The notes: generated by a model from the letters alone, not told the origin. 64,000 nucleotides of DNA from Opitutaceae bacterium EW11 (GCA_003054665.1 QAYY01000013.1:248001-312000), one strand, 5' to 3'; positions 34,082-43,800 are shown, numbered from the stretch's first letter. Program-made: numbers and translations.

Positions 34082-34105
34082 GGCTGGGGCTGGCCGAAAG
34101 GCGCG

Positions 34106-34825
34106 CTAGAAACGCTTCACGTACGTGTTCCCCTCCGCGTCGGTGAACGTGAGCGTGTGCGGTTCGATTTTGGTCAGACGCAGTCCGATCGAGGGCTCGA
34201 TCAGGTCGTTTTGGCGAAACAGGTGGTCGTTGAGAATCACCTTGCTGTCGGTATCGGATAGCCGAATACCCGCGATGCGGAATTTATCCACCATGCCCTG
34301 GATGCGGAACGTGAGTTTCACCGCCGGCTGCGCCTCCGCCGGGCGGACCGGCGTTTCCGTCGCCGCCGTCTTCGGCGGTTCGGGCACGGGCGCCGACCGC
34401 ACGGGTTCCGGGGCGTTTGCGATCGCCGGGGATGCTTCGGGCTTGGCGGGGATCGAAGCGGTGGACGGGAGAGTGGCGGCGGGGGTCGCCGCGGCGGGTT
34501 GAGTTCCGGCGGTCGTCGAGGCAGGGGGCGTCGTCTTCACCGGCTCGGCGGCGGCGGGAACCAGAGTGGGCACCGGTTTCGCGGAGGCGATAGCCGGCCG
34601 GGGCTCGGTTCGATCGCCGCGGAGCAGGTAGACCGTAACCGCGACGGAGACGGCAATCAGGGCGCAGCCGCCGACGAGCAGTAGCGTAAAGGTCCGGCTA
34701 CTGTTCCGGGCGGGCGGGCTTGCCGGCGAAGCGGCGGCGGTCGGCGCCGGAGAGCCCGGTTGCGAGCCTGGCGTCTTCTCCCGCTGTTGCTGGGCTTTTT
34801 TGAGGGCGTCGTTGATCAGGCTCAT
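34106..34825 (-). CDS. GspB-like single-span membrane protein
   Basis: A 239-residue protein. A short cytoplasmic N-terminus (MSLINDALKKAQQQREK, a conserved motif of this group) is followed by a Pro/Ala-rich stretch, one membrane helix (TFTLLLVGGCALIAVSVAVT) and a long Pro/Ala/Thr linker. The C-terminal beta domain (FRIQGMVDKFRIAGIRLS, NDHLFRQNDLIE) resembles the GspB/T2SSB domain. Such proteins bridge the inner membrane to peptidoglycan or outer-membrane components with an ExeA/GspA ATPase, encoded 14 bases upstream. The ATG at 34825 follows from the conserved N-terminus. Confidence 0.82.
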   Translation of the reverse strand: MSLINDALKKAQQQREKTPGSQPGSPAPTAAASPASPPARNSSRTFTLLLVGGCALIAVSVAVTVYLLRGDRTEPRPAIASAKPVPTLVPAAAEPVKTTPPASTTAGTQPAAATPAATLPSTASIPAKPEASPAIANAPEPVRSAPVPEPPKTAATETPVRPAEAQPAVKLTFRIQGMVDKFRIAGIRLSDTDSKVILNDHLFRQNDLIEPSIGLRLTKIEPHTLTFTDAEGNTYVKRF

Positions 34826-34839
34826 GGGGTAACCTCGGC

Positions 34840-35655
34840 TCAGTTGATGAGAGTCTTGAGATCGCGGATGGCGCGGCGGACGTCCTTGAACGTCACCACG
34901 TCCGAGTCGCGGATGTAGGCCGAAAGAAGGGACTTGTCGCAGAGATTGTTCACGATGCGCGGAATGCCGTGCGTGTACCGGTGGATCATCCAGAGCGCCC
35001 ACGGCGTGAAGTGCGGGCGTCCGTTGCCGCCGGCGCGGGTCAGGCGATGCTGGATATAGTGTGAGAGTTCTTTCCGGGAGAGCGGGGTGATCTCGCAATG
35101 GACCAGGATGCGTTGGCGAAGCTGGCGCAGCTCTTCGCGGCTGAGCAGATCCTTGAGCTCGGGTTGGCCCATGAGGACGATCTGCAGGAGCTTCTGTTTG
35201 TCGGTTTCGAGATTCGACAGGAGGCGGATCTGCTCGAGAACCTCGAACGAAAGATTCTGCGCTTCGTCGACGATCAGCACGATGTCGCGGCCCTTCTCGA
35301 TGCGTTCGAGCAGCAGGCGTTGCATCTGGAGCACGAGACTGTGCGGGTCGTCGCCCATTTCCGCTTCGCCCAACTCCTGCAGGATGGCGCGAAGCATTTG
35401 GTTCTCGTTCACCCGCGGATTGACGATGAGGGCGGTGTCGAAGCGCTCTGTATCCAGTTCGTTGAGAAAACGGCGGCAGAGCGTGGTTTTGCCGCACCCG
35501 ACCTCGCCCACGACCACGATGAATCCCTTGCGCTGCTCCACCCCGAATTTGAGATGTTGAAGCGCTTCCTGGTGGGTCGGACTGAGGTAGAGGAACTTCG
35601 GGTCCGGGGTGATGTTGAACGGCATCTCCGTGAACCCGTAAAAGTTCTGGTACAT
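34840..35655 (-). CDS. ExeA/GspA-like AAA+ ATPase
   Basis: A 271-residue ATPase starting MYQNFYGFTEMPFNITPDP, the signature start of the ExeA group that includes ATPases of PEP-CTERM/exopolysaccharide loci. Walker A is GEVGCGKTT, Walker B IVLIVDEAQNL, sensor region IVLMGQPEL and the arginine-finger area QLRQRI. There is no peptidoglycan-binding domain at the C-terminus. It forms a pair with the GspB-like protein. Involvement in secretion or polysaccharide export is inferred from family and neighbours. Confidence 0.9.
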   Translation of the reverse strand: MYQNFYGFTEMPFNITPDPKFLYLSPTHQEALQHLKFGVEQRKGFIVVVGEVGCGKTTLCRRFLNELDTERFDTALIVNPRVNENQMLRAILQELGEAEMGDDPHSLVLQMQRLLLERIEKGRDIVLIVDEAQNLSFEVLEQIRLLSNLETDKQKLLQIVLMGQPELKDLLSREELRQLRQRILVHCEITPLSRKELSHYIQHRLTRAGGNGRPHFTPWALWMIHRYTHGIPRIVNNLCDKSLLSAYIRDSDVVTFKDVRRAIRDLKTLIN

Positions 35656-35767
35656 TTCCCGCTGGGAGTATTCGTGGGCGAGGGAAAACGCACGCCAAAA
35701 TCGTCGGATCTAAAAGCCACGTAATGCTTTGAAAGCTCCTTTACAACACCGCTGGGGCGGCGGTTAA

Positions 35768-36079
35768 TTGCCCGCTTCCAACGTGACTCTGCGCCGTCTG
35801 ATCATCGCCTTTTATCTGCTGCTTTTCCTCAGCCTCGCGGCGGGCTCCGGCGTGTTTTTCCTCCAGACCAAGCGCGAATACACCCGGCTTCAGCAGATGG
35901 AGGCGCAGAGCAAAGTCCGGCTTGCGGAAGCGGAGCAGAAACTGCGGGAGCAGGAGCGAGTGCTCGAGCGGCTCCGGACCGACCCGGCGTACGTCGAAAT
36001 GATCATCCGGCAGCGGCTCGGGTATTCGAAGCCGGACGAGTACATTTTCCGGTTCGAGAAGACGCCCTACGACAGGTAG
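35768..36079 (+). CDS. FtsB/DivIC-like septum formation initiator protein
   Basis: A 103-residue bitopic protein: short N-terminus, one membrane helix (LIIAFYLLLFLSLAAGSGVFFL), a coiled coil (about residues 35-70) and the short conserved tail ERLRTDPAYVEMIIRQRLGYSKPDEYIFRF typical of FtsB/DivIC, here given in part. It would join the FtsQLB complex at the septum. The start is TTG at 35768, preceded by a GGCGG Shine-Dalgarno-like stretch; a GTG at 35783 is the alternative. It is divergent from the ExeA-like gene. Confidence 0.83.
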   Translation: MPASNVTLRRLIIAFYLLLFLSLAAGSGVFFLQTKREYTRLQQMEAQSKVRLAEAEQKLREQERVLERLRTDPAYVEMIIRQRLGYSKPDEYIFRFEKTPYDR

Positions 36080-36149
36080 CGAAATGCAACGCGTTCAATC
36101 CGGCGAACCACGGAACTGATTTCCCCCGTCCCAATCATTGCGACCTCCC

Positions 36150-37571
36150 ATGGCCAATCCTTCGATCATCGAAGCCTTCGAACGCGCCGGACAAGGGCAC
36201 GTCTTCGCGTTCTATTCGAAACTCGACGCTGCCGCCCAACAGCGACTTCTCGCCGAAGCGGCCGAGATTGATCTCGCCGAAATCGACCGGCTGAACCGCA
36301 CGCTGCTCTCCAAGGCTGCCGCGTCCGTCAATCTCGATGGGCTGGTTCCCGCGCCCTACGAAAAGCTTCCCGACAAAGGCGGCAACGCCGCCGAATGGGC
36401 GAAGGCCAAGGCGGCCGGCGAGGCTGCGCTGCGGGCGGGGCGTGTGGCGGCGTTTACCGTCGCCGGCGGCCAGGGCACGCGCCTGGGCTACGACGGGCCC
36501 AAAGGCACGTTTCCGGTCACGCCGCTGAAGAAAAAGACGCTCTTCCAGGTTTTCGCGGAAAAGATCCTCGCGGCAGGCCGCCGCTACGGAAAGCCGCTGC
36601 ACTGGTTCATCATGACCAGCCATGCGAACCACGCGGCAACCGAAACGTTTTTCCGGGAGAACCGCTATTTCGGGATGGACTCGGGCCGCGTGCATTTCTT
36701 CCGCCAGGGCCGGATGCCGGCGGTGGACTTCAACGGCAAGATCCTGCTCGAGACGCCAGGGTCGATCGCGATGAGCCCCGACGGCCATGGCGGCTCCCTG
36801 CGCGCTCTTTCCCGCAGCGGCTCGCTCGACCTGATGAAGCGCGAGGGCATCGACACGCTGAGCTACTTCCAAGTCGATAATCCTTTGGTCCGCTGCATCG
36901 ACCCGTCGTTCGTCGGCTACCACCTCCTCCGAAAATCGGAGATGTCGAGCAAGATGATCCCGAAGGCGTATCCCGAGGAGCGGGTGGGCCATTTCTGCGT
37001 GCAGAACGGGAAGCTCGTCGTGGTCGAGTACAGCGATCTTCCGATGGAACTCCAGCGGCAGACCGACGCTTCCGGCCAGCTTCGATTCCTCGCGGGATCG
37101 ATTGCCATCCACATCCTGGATACGGAATTCGTCCGCCGGATGGCGGAGGGCGGCGAGGGGGTCTCGCTGCCGTTCCACCGCGCCGACAAAAAGATCGCGA
37201 CCATCGACGCCTCCGGAAAAGCCGTGAAGCCGGAGAAGCCGAACGGCGTGAAGTTCGAGATGTTCGTCTTCGACGCGCTGCCGTTCTCGCAGCATCCGCT
37301 CGTGATCGAGACGCGCCGCGAGGACGACTTCAGCCCGGTGAAGAACGCCGAGGGAGTCGACTCGCCGAAAACCTGCCGCGACGACCAGCTGCGGCAGTTC
37401 GCCCGCTGGCTCAAAACCAACGGCGCCGTCGTGCAGACCGACAAGACTGGGTTGCCGCCGTTCGCGGTCGAGGTGTCTCCGCTTTTTGGCTACGACGAGG
37501 ACTCGTTCGCCGATTCCTGGGCCGGGCTTTCGCCGAAACCCCGGGTCGAAGACGGCCTTTACCTGGGCTGA
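36150..37571 (+). CDS. UDP-sugar pyrophosphorylase (UDPGP family)
   Basis: A 473-residue eukaryotic-type nucleotidyltransferase of the UDPGP family, related to UDP-N-acetylglucosamine and UDP-glucose pyrophosphorylases. The nucleotide-binding motif is VAGGQGTRLGYDGPKGTFPV, and the sugar-binding region includes SPDGHGGSLRALSRSG and SYFQVDNPLVRCIDP. The ATG at 36150 fits the family start. It lies 42 bases before the phosphoglucomutase gene, so hexose 6-phosphate could be turned into a UDP-sugar for polysaccharide. Whether the sugar is Glc or GlcNAc is not decided. Confidence 0.87.
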   Translation: MANPSIIEAFERAGQGHVFAFYSKLDAAAQQRLLAEAAEIDLAEIDRLNRTLLSKAAASVNLDGLVPAPYEKLPDKGGNAAEWAKAKAAGEAALRAGRVAAFTVAGGQGTRLGYDGPKGTFPVTPLKKKTLFQVFAEKILAAGRRYGKPLHWFIMTSHANHAATETFFRENRYFGMDSGRVHFFRQGRMPAVDFNGKILLETPGSIAMSPDGHGGSLRALSRSGSLDLMKREGIDTLSYFQVDNPLVRCIDPSFVGYHLLRKSEMSSKMIPKAYPEERVGHFCVQNGKLVVVEYSDLPMELQRQTDASGQLRFLAGSIAIHILDTEFVRRMAEGGEGVSLPFHRADKKIATIDASGKAVKPEKPNGVKFEMFVFDALPFSQHPLVIETRREDDFSPVKNAEGVDSPKTCRDDQLRQFARWLKTNGAVVQTDKTGLPPFAVEVSPLFGYDEDSFADSWAGLSPKPRVEDGLYLG

Positions 37572-37613
37572 AACCGCTCTCCAACCGACCGGGCCAAGTT
37601 CACCGACATCTTC

Positions 37614-39575
37614 ATGAATACGCTCTCCAAGATCCAAGCCGCCGCCAAAGCCGGCCAGCTTTTCGCGAGTACGCAGGAGAATCTAGCCACGTGGCTCAAA
37701 GGCGATCTGCCGGCCTGGGCCCTTGCCTCGATTGAGGAACTGGTCGCCCGCGAAGCCTGGGCGGAGCTGAACGACCGTTTCTACCGCTATCTCGAATTCG
37801 GCACGGGCGGCATGCGCGGCCGCACGATCGGAGCCGTGACCACGGCGCCCGAGACCGACGGCTCCAGCGAGCAGGGCACTCCGGCCCACGCGGCCGTCGG
37901 CAGCAATATGCTGAACGATTTCACCCTGGTCCGGGCCACGATGGGATTGTACCGCTACACCCAACGCTTTCTCGAGAAGGCCGGGCGGTTCGACGCTCCG
38001 AAGCTGGTCATCGCGCACGACGTGCGGCATTTCTCGCGGCACTTCTGCGAGCTTGCCGCCTCGACTTGGACGCGCCTCGGCGGCGTCGCCTTCATCTTCG
38101 ACGGTCCGCGTTCCACGCCGCAGCTGAGTTTCACCGTGCGTTACCTCAAGGCGCACGCCGGCGTCGTGATCACGGCCAGCCACAATCCGCCGCACGACAA
38201 CGGCTTCAAGGCGTACTTCGAGGACGGCGGCCAGGTGGTGCCTCCCCACGACAAGGGAGTCGTCGGCCAGGTGAACGCCATCCCGCTGTCCGAGCTGAAG
38301 GCCTATCTCGACAAGGAGCTGGGGCGGGTGATCACGCTCTCCCGCGCCGCCGACGACGCCTATCTCTCCGTCGCGAGCAAGGCGGCGCTCGACCTGGGCG
38401 TTTTCCAAAAAACCCGTTTGAAGGTCGCGTACAGCAACATCCACGGCACCGGCGGCATCGCCTCCGTGCCGCTCTTGTTGCACGCCGGCGCCGAGGTGCA
38501 CGAAGTCTCGCAGCAGGTCGCGTTCGACCCGCGCTTCCCGACGGTCAAGTCGCCCAACCCGGAGAACGCCGAGGCGCTCTCGAAGGCGGTGGCGCTGGCC
38601 GATTCGAAGGGGCTCGACGTGGTGCTGGCGACCGATCCCGACTGCGACCGCATGGGCTGCGCGGTGCGCAATCGCGACGGCCGGATGGAGTTGCTGACCG
38701 GCAATCAAATCGGCGCCATGCTCGCCGAGTACCGGATCAGCAAATACAAGGAGCTCGGATGGATTCCGAAGAAAGGCGGCGACTCCGTCGTGCTGGTGAA
38801 GACGTTCGTCACTTCGCCGCTCCAGGACGCCGTCGCCCGCGGCCATGGCATCAAGGTCGTGAATACCCTCACCGGCTTCAAATGGATCGGAGCCAAACTC
38901 CGCGCCTACGAGGAGCAGCTGAAGGCGCGCATGCTGTCCGAGCAGGGGATCGCGCTCGACTACGACGCGACGCCGTTCGAAACCCGCGCCAAGCTCCTGC
39001 AGAAATACAGCTCGTTCTACGTCTTCGGCGGCGAGGAAAGCTACGGGTATTTGGGCAACGACTACGTGCGCGACAAGGACGGCAACGCCGCGTGCCTGAT
39101 GTTCGCCGAGCTGTGCGCCTCCGTGAAGAGCCGCGGCCTCACCGTGCCGGACTACCTCGACGAGATCTACCTCAAGTACGGTTTCTTCCTCGAGGGCGTG
39201 ATCAACCTCTACTACGAGGGCGCGACCGGCGCGGCGAAGATCAAGTCGATCCTCGACACCTACCGTTCGGAGCCGCCGAAGGCGTTCGGCGAAACCGCCG
39301 TGACGAAATTCCAGGACTTCGGTCGCGAGAAGGTGATCGATGCCGACGGTGACGTCATCCCTTCGCAGGACCTGTATTTCGTCACCCTGGCCAACGGCTA
39401 CAGCTTCGCGGCGCGTGGCAGCGGCACGGAGCCGAAGATGAAGTTCTACCTCTTTGCGCAGAGCAAGGTGGACGACGCCAAGCAGCTCGCGAAGGTGAAG
39501 ACCGACACCAAGGCCAACCTCGACGCACTCAAGGCGCTGATCGAGGCCGACGCCAAGCAGCGCGCCGAGCGCTGA
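37614..39575 (+). CDS. Phosphoglucomutase/phosphomannomutase family protein
   Basis: A 653-residue alpha-D-phosphohexomutase. The active-site phosphoserine loop is VVITASHNPPHDNGFKAYF, the magnesium site is ATDPDCDRMG, the sugar-specificity loop is GGEESYGYLG, and the C-terminal phosphate-binding loop is ARGSGTEPKMKFY. The large size and N-terminal domain match the PGM2-like group (phosphoglucomutase or phosphopentomutase). It follows the UDPGP-family gene and is ended by a clear terminator. Confidence 0.92.
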   Translation: MNTLSKIQAAAKAGQLFASTQENLATWLKGDLPAWALASIEELVAREAWAELNDRFYRYLEFGTGGMRGRTIGAVTTAPETDGSSEQGTPAHAAVGSNMLNDFTLVRATMGLYRYTQRFLEKAGRFDAPKLVIAHDVRHFSRHFCELAASTWTRLGGVAFIFDGPRSTPQLSFTVRYLKAHAGVVITASHNPPHDNGFKAYFEDGGQVVPPHDKGVVGQVNAIPLSELKAYLDKELGRVITLSRAADDAYLSVASKAALDLGVFQKTRLKVAYSNIHGTGGIASVPLLLHAGAEVHEVSQQVAFDPRFPTVKSPNPENAEALSKAVALADSKGLDVVLATDPDCDRMGCAVRNRDGRMELLTGNQIGAMLAEYRISKYKELGWIPKKGGDSVVLVKTFVTSPLQDAVARGHGIKVVNTLTGFKWIGAKLRAYEEQLKARMLSEQGIALDYDATPFETRAKLLQKYSSFYVFGGEESYGYLGNDYVRDKDGNAACLMFAELCASVKSRGLTVPDYLDEIYLKYGFFLEGVINLYYEGATGAAKIKSILDTYRSEPPKAFGETAVTKFQDFGREKVIDADGDVIPSQDLYFVTLANGYSFAARGSGTEPKMKFYLFAQSKVDDAKQLAKVKTDTKANLDALKALIEADAKQRAER

Positions 39576-39630
39576 GCCGGGGAGCGGGCCGGGCGCGTTG
39601 GCCGCGCCTCGCTCGACCTCTGCCGATTTC

Positions 39631-39664
39631 GGACGCCCAGCGCCGTGGGGCCGGGCGTCCTTTT
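39631..39664 (+). terminator. Rho-independent terminator after the phosphoglucomutase gene
   Basis: Arms GGACGCCC and GGGCGTCC (8 bp) around a 14-base loop, followed by TTTT. It lies 55 bases past the stop, and its T run touches the end of the convergent double-receiver gene. Confidence 0.8.
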
Positions 39665-40472
39665 AGTTGCCGTTCGGAGTACCGGGCGATGGGGCCTGGC
39701 CCATTGCCACGTGGATCGCGGTTCGCGCTTTGCTCAGGTCGATCGGCTTGAGCAGATACCCGGAAATCCGCAGCTGGGCGAGGGCGACAACCCGTTCGCG
39801 GGCCTGGAGCCCGGAGACGATCACGACCGGGATTTTTCGCAGCTGTGCATCCTCGCGGATGCGCATGAGGAGCGTCTGGCCGTCCAGCCGCGGCATCTTC
39901 AAATCCAGCATCACGAGGTCCGGGCGCAGGCCGTTGCGGAGAATCTCGAGCGCGTTCAGACCGTCGACCGCCTCGACGATTTCCCATCCGCCCTCCGTCT
40001 CGAAGACCCCGCGGAGCGTCATGCGCGTGAGTTCGTCGTCGTCCGCGATCAGGACTGTCTTCGCGAGCAGGTTCTTCGTGACGAGGACGGGAGTGGTGAC
40101 CTGGGCCGCGCCGAGCAGCTGGGTGAGCGACGCCGAGGTGCGCTCCATTTCGTAGGGCTTCAGCAAATACCCTGAAATCCCGAGTTTCCCGAGCGTGAGG
40201 ATCTTGTCCCGCTCGCGCGTGGAGGAGGTCATGATGACCTTGAGATGCCGGAGCAGCGGCTCCTTGCGGATCATCCCGACCAGTTCCACGCCGTCGATGC
40301 CGGGCATGCGGATGTCGAAAAAGCAGACGGCGGGGTCGAGTCCCTCGATCAGGAGATCGAACGCCTTCTGACCGTGCGTGGCTTCCACGATCTCCCAAGC
40401 TCCCTGCGCCAGAAGGATGTTCTTGAGAGTAGCGCGCTCGATTTCGTCGTCGTCAACCAGCAGGAGTTTCAT
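39663..40472 (-). CDS. Response regulator with two receiver domains
   Basis: A 269-residue protein made of two complete receiver domains and nothing else. The first has Asp53 (FFDIRMPG) and Lys105, the second Asp190 (VMLDLKMPR) and Lys242. Both carry the LLKP motif and look functional. With no output domain it is probably a phosphorelay carrier or acts by protein contacts. Its start overlaps the end of the large hybrid kinase gene by 20 bases, so the Hpt domain of that kinase is the likely phosphate donor. Confidence 0.9.
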   Translation of the reverse strand: MKLLLVDDDEIERATLKNILLAQGAWEIVEATHGQKAFDLLIEGLDPAVCFFDIRMPGIDGVELVGMIRKEPLLRHLKVIMTSSTRERDKILTLGKLGISGYLLKPYEMERTSASLTQLLGAAQVTTPVLVTKNLLAKTVLIADDDELTRMTLRGVFETEGGWEIVEAVDGLNALEILRNGLRPDLVMLDLKMPRLDGQTLLMRIREDAQLRKIPVVIVSGLQARERVVALAQLRISGYLLKPIDLSKARTAIHVAMGQAPSPGTPNGN

Positions 40473-43400
40473 GGGGAGAGGTGTTCGTCGTGAGGCTGAT
40501 CAGACGGGCTTTGACCGTCTCGAATTCCGCCTCGGCTCGTTCCAAAAGGTTTCCGACGAGCTCGAAGTCGCCGTTGTCGCCGGCTTCTTCCATCTGGGCG
40601 CCAAGGTTCGAGAGGTTCGGGGCGTTCACATAGTGGGAGATGCCCTTCAGGGAATGCGCGGCGATGCTGACGGCGGACTGATCGTGGGCCTGGAGTCCGG
40701 TGCGGATCGTGACCAGCCGCTGCGGCGCGTCCTGCAGGTAGCGGAGGATGATGCCCGGCGCGATGGGCTTCGGCGGTTTGGCCGTCGGCTTGGCCGGATC
40801 GTCCAACATCGCAAGAAGCTGGTCGGCGGTGAGCCCCGGCGCTTCCTCTGTGTCGGCGTTCGGAGCCGGGACTGGTGAGGCTTCGGCCTCGAGCAGAGGA
40901 TGTCCGCGCGCCCGCAGGACGGAGATGGCGCGCTCGAGACTGGCGTGGAGATCGCCTTCGCGAAGCGGCTTCTGCAGAAAATCGTTCATTCCGGCCGCGA
41001 GGCAGTCCTCGCGATGGGTTTCGGAGACGCTGGCGGTAACGGCGATGATGTAGGTGTTGTGATCCCTCACCGGAGTACGCCGGTCGCGGATCGCCCGGGC
41101 CGCCTGCAGCCCATCCATCCGCGGCATGCGATTGTCCATGAGAACGACGTCGAATTGTTCGTGGCTGAGCTTTTCGACGGCCGCTTCGCCGTCCGGCGCG
41201 AACTGGATGCTGTGTCCCATCCGGGTGACGAGACCTTCGGCAACGGCCCGGTTGATCGACTCGTCCTCGGCGCAGAGTATGCGCAATCTGGCTGAGTGCG
41301 GCGGAAGCACGATGGGATTGGTGTCGTCCGACTTCACCGGGACGTCGGTCTCCGCGGCGCGCTCCAGCTGGAGCACGACCGAGAACGAGGAGCCCTTGCC
41401 GAGCGTGCTTTGGACGTCGACCGAACCGCCCATCAGTTCGGTGATGTGTTTGGTGATGGCCAAGCCTAGGCCGGTGCCGCCGAACCGGCGCGTCGTCGAG
41501 GAGTCCGCCTGCTCGAAACGATGGAAGAGCCTCGGCAGGGTCTCGGCCGGAATGCCGACGCCTGTATCTGAAACACGGAGACAAAGCCTGACCTTGTCGC
41601 CGGCAGGCTTGCCGGAATCGGCCAGCCCGATCTCGACTGAGACCGAGCCGCGTTCGGTGAACTTGATGGCGTTGCTCAGCAGGTTGGCGAGCACCTGGCG
41701 AAGCCGGGTGGGATCGCCCTGCACGAATTCGGGCACGCCGGGGTCGACGGCCCAGGTGAGTTCCAGGCCCTTCCCGAGGGCGCGCGCCCGCATGCCCTCG
41801 ACCACCCGTCCAAGCTCGAGGCGCACGCGGAAGGGGATTTTTTCCAGGGTGAAATGCCCGGCCTCGATCTTCGACGTATCCAGAATGTCGTCCAGAATGC
41901 CCAGCAGCACTTCGGCGCTCTCGTGGGCGAGGGTGGCATAGTGCCTTTGCTGCCGCGGCTGCGGCATGCGCCGAAGCAGGTCGAGCGTGCCGATGATCCC
42001 GCCGAGCGGCGTGCGGATCTCGTGGCTCATCACCGCGAGGAAATCGCTCTTGGCGCGAGCCGCCGCCTCCGCCGCTTCTTTGGCGGCGAAGAGAGCGGAC
42101 TCGTAGCGTTTCCGCTCGGTGATATCCATCGCGATGCAGACCATGCTCTGGGCCGTGCTCCCGGCAGTGGCGACGGAGCTGATGGTGACGCTGAAAACGG
42201 TGGTCCGGCCGTCCGGCCGCACGTAATCGGCCTCGACGGTGCAGGGATGGCCGCGGCGTGCCTTGGCCATGGCGTCGGCGATGGCGCCCTTCGATTCGCT
42301 TGCCCAGAGCTCGAGAAAGCGGCGGTGGAGCAGGTCGGCTTCCGCAATGCCGAGGGCAACGAGTCCGTTTCGGTTCACCGAAACGCAGCGCCCGTGGGCA
42401 TCGATCATCTGCACCCAGTTGGGAGAACCCTCGACGAGGCTCTTGCTCCGCTGCTCGGATCGGGCGAGTTCGACCACGCTTTCGTGGATGCGCCATTGGG
42501 ACCGGAACGAGGTGAGCAGGAGAATCGCGACCAGCAACGCGATCGAGATCCCGGGCACCCGGGCGCGCAGCACCCTCGCGTACCAGTTGGAGGCGGCGAA
42601 ATCGAGGTCGAGCGAGACCCAGCCCTTCCCATTCGAAAGCTCTTTCAGCGGGAAGCTGCCGCTCACCCAGGTTCCCCAACGGTCGACGATCGGGCCCATC
42701 ACAAACGGTTTCCCTGCTTCGATGGCGTCGGCGTAGCCGTCCGGGGCCTCGCCGTAAGGTTGTCCCGGCGGCGAGTAGTCGGCGGAAGTCGGAGGCTCTG
42801 AATCGACGAGGAACGAGACCTGTTTGGCGCGCACGTTCATCAACATCGCGAAGCGCACGTCGGGGTTCACCTCTGCGAGCTTCATCATGTGGTCCTTCAG
42901 CGAGCGGTATGAAGGACTGGACAGATCTCGCTCGTCTCCGGATAGCGACTCGATGGCGGGCATGTCGACGGTGCTGACGGCGATGCGCAGCCGTGCGATC
43001 ACCGCCTCGCGCATGTCGTGATCCTGCTGGTGACCGATGACCTCCGTGACGACCCAGCCGCAGACGAGAACGGCCAGAAGGGAGGCTGCCCAGCTGATTT
43101 CGCGCCGACTCGGCCGGGCCGAGTGTTCGCCGAAAACCTCCCGCAGGTGCCGGGCGTTGAAATCGCAGAGCAGGCTGACGGAAACGCAGCTGGCGAAGAA
43201 CAGCCGTGCAAGCTCCACCCAGAAGTCCACCTCCGTCTGCACCGGACCGGACGTCGGTTGGAAGAATTGGTCGGGGACAAACACGATGGTCGCCGCCAGG
43301 GCGGATCCCGCGAGACCGAGAGATGCGATGCGGAAACAAGTCCGCGTCTTCGCTCGAGGCGAAGAACTGGAGCGCCAGAGCTTCACCGAGGCCAGGAGCA

Positions 43401-43800
43401 GGGCGAGGGGAGAGGCGATGGACGCGAGAGCCACGTTGACGTCCACGCCGCAGCCGAAGGCCGAGATCGCGGCGACTCCGAAAACCACCAGGTGTATCCA
43501 GCGGCCCACTGCGCAACCGAGAATCTTTCCCTGACGGCCTCGCGAAAACTCGACGAGCAGAAACACACCGACGAGTTCCAGCACGAATCTCAGCATTCCC
43601 AGGTGCTGGCTGCTCCCGTAGTCCACGAGGACGATCTTCGACCAGAGCAGCAGGGTGTTGCAGGCCGCGTAGGCCGCCATCCAGTTCCAGTTCAGCCGCC
43701 GCTCCAGTTTCCCGTAGTTCAGCGCGGGCGCGATGAGCAGCAGCCACACGAATCCGTGCAGGAACAAAATATAGTCCAAGCTGAGAAGTGTTGAGCCCAT
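40453..43800 (-). CDS. Large hybrid histidine kinase (7TM-CHASE-like-PAS-HisKA-HATPase-REC-Hpt)
   Basis: A 1115-residue membrane kinase. The N-terminal 230 residues hold about seven membrane segments. A further helix pair encloses an extracytoplasmic sensor domain of about 200 residues. A PAS domain follows, then HisKA with the acceptor His in VMSHEIRTPLGGI near 590, an ATPase domain (NLLSNAIKF, DTGVGIP, GTGLGLAI), a receiver (LMDNRMPRMDG, Asp near 887) and a C-terminal Hpt domain (AAHSLKG, His near 1046). The ATG at 43800 was chosen just before the first membrane segment. It overlaps the double-receiver gene, its probable phosphorelay partner. Confidence 0.93.
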   Translation of the reverse strand: MGSTLLSLDYILFLHGFVWLLLIAPALNYGKLERRLNWNWMAAYAACNTLLLWSKIVLVDYGSSQHLGMLRFVLELVGVFLLVEFSRGRQGKILGCAVGRWIHLVVFGVAAISAFGCGVDVNVALASIASPLALLLASVKLWRSSSSPRAKTRTCFRIASLGLAGSALAATIVFVPDQFFQPTSGPVQTEVDFWVELARLFFASCVSVSLLCDFNARHLREVFGEHSARPSRREISWAASLLAVLVCGWVVTEVIGHQQDHDMREAVIARLRIAVSTVDMPAIESLSGDERDLSSPSYRSLKDHMMKLAEVNPDVRFAMLMNVRAKQVSFLVDSEPPTSADYSPPGQPYGEAPDGYADAIEAGKPFVMGPIVDRWGTWVSGSFPLKELSNGKGWVSLDLDFAASNWYARVLRARVPGISIALLVAILLLTSFRSQWRIHESVVELARSEQRSKSLVEGSPNWVQMIDAHGRCVSVNRNGLVALGIAEADLLHRRFLELWASESKGAIADAMAKARRGHPCTVEADYVRPDGRTTVFSVTISSVATAGSTAQSMVCIAMDITERKRYESALFAAKEAAEAAARAKSDFLAVMSHEIRTPLGGIIGTLDLLRRMPQPRQQRHYATLAHESAEVLLGILDDILDTSKIEAGHFTLEKIPFRVRLELGRVVEGMRARALGKGLELTWAVDPGVPEFVQGDPTRLRQVLANLLSNAIKFTERGSVSVEIGLADSGKPAGDKVRLCLRVSDTGVGIPAETLPRLFHRFEQADSSTTRRFGGTGLGLAITKHITELMGGSVDVQSTLGKGSSFSVVLQLERAAETDVPVKSDDTNPIVLPPHSARLRILCAEDESINRAVAEGLVTRMGHSIQFAPDGEAAVEKLSHEQFDVVLMDNRMPRMDGLQAARAIRDRRTPVRDHNTYIIAVTASVSETHREDCLAAGMNDFLQKPLREGDLHASLERAISVLRARGHPLLEAEASPVPAPNADTEEAPGLTADQLLAMLDDPAKPTAKPPKPIAPGIILRYLQDAPQRLVTIRTGLQAHDQSAVSIAAHSLKGISHYVNAPNLSNLGAQMEEAGDNGDFELVGNLLERAEAEFETVKARLISLTTNTSPHETPAG

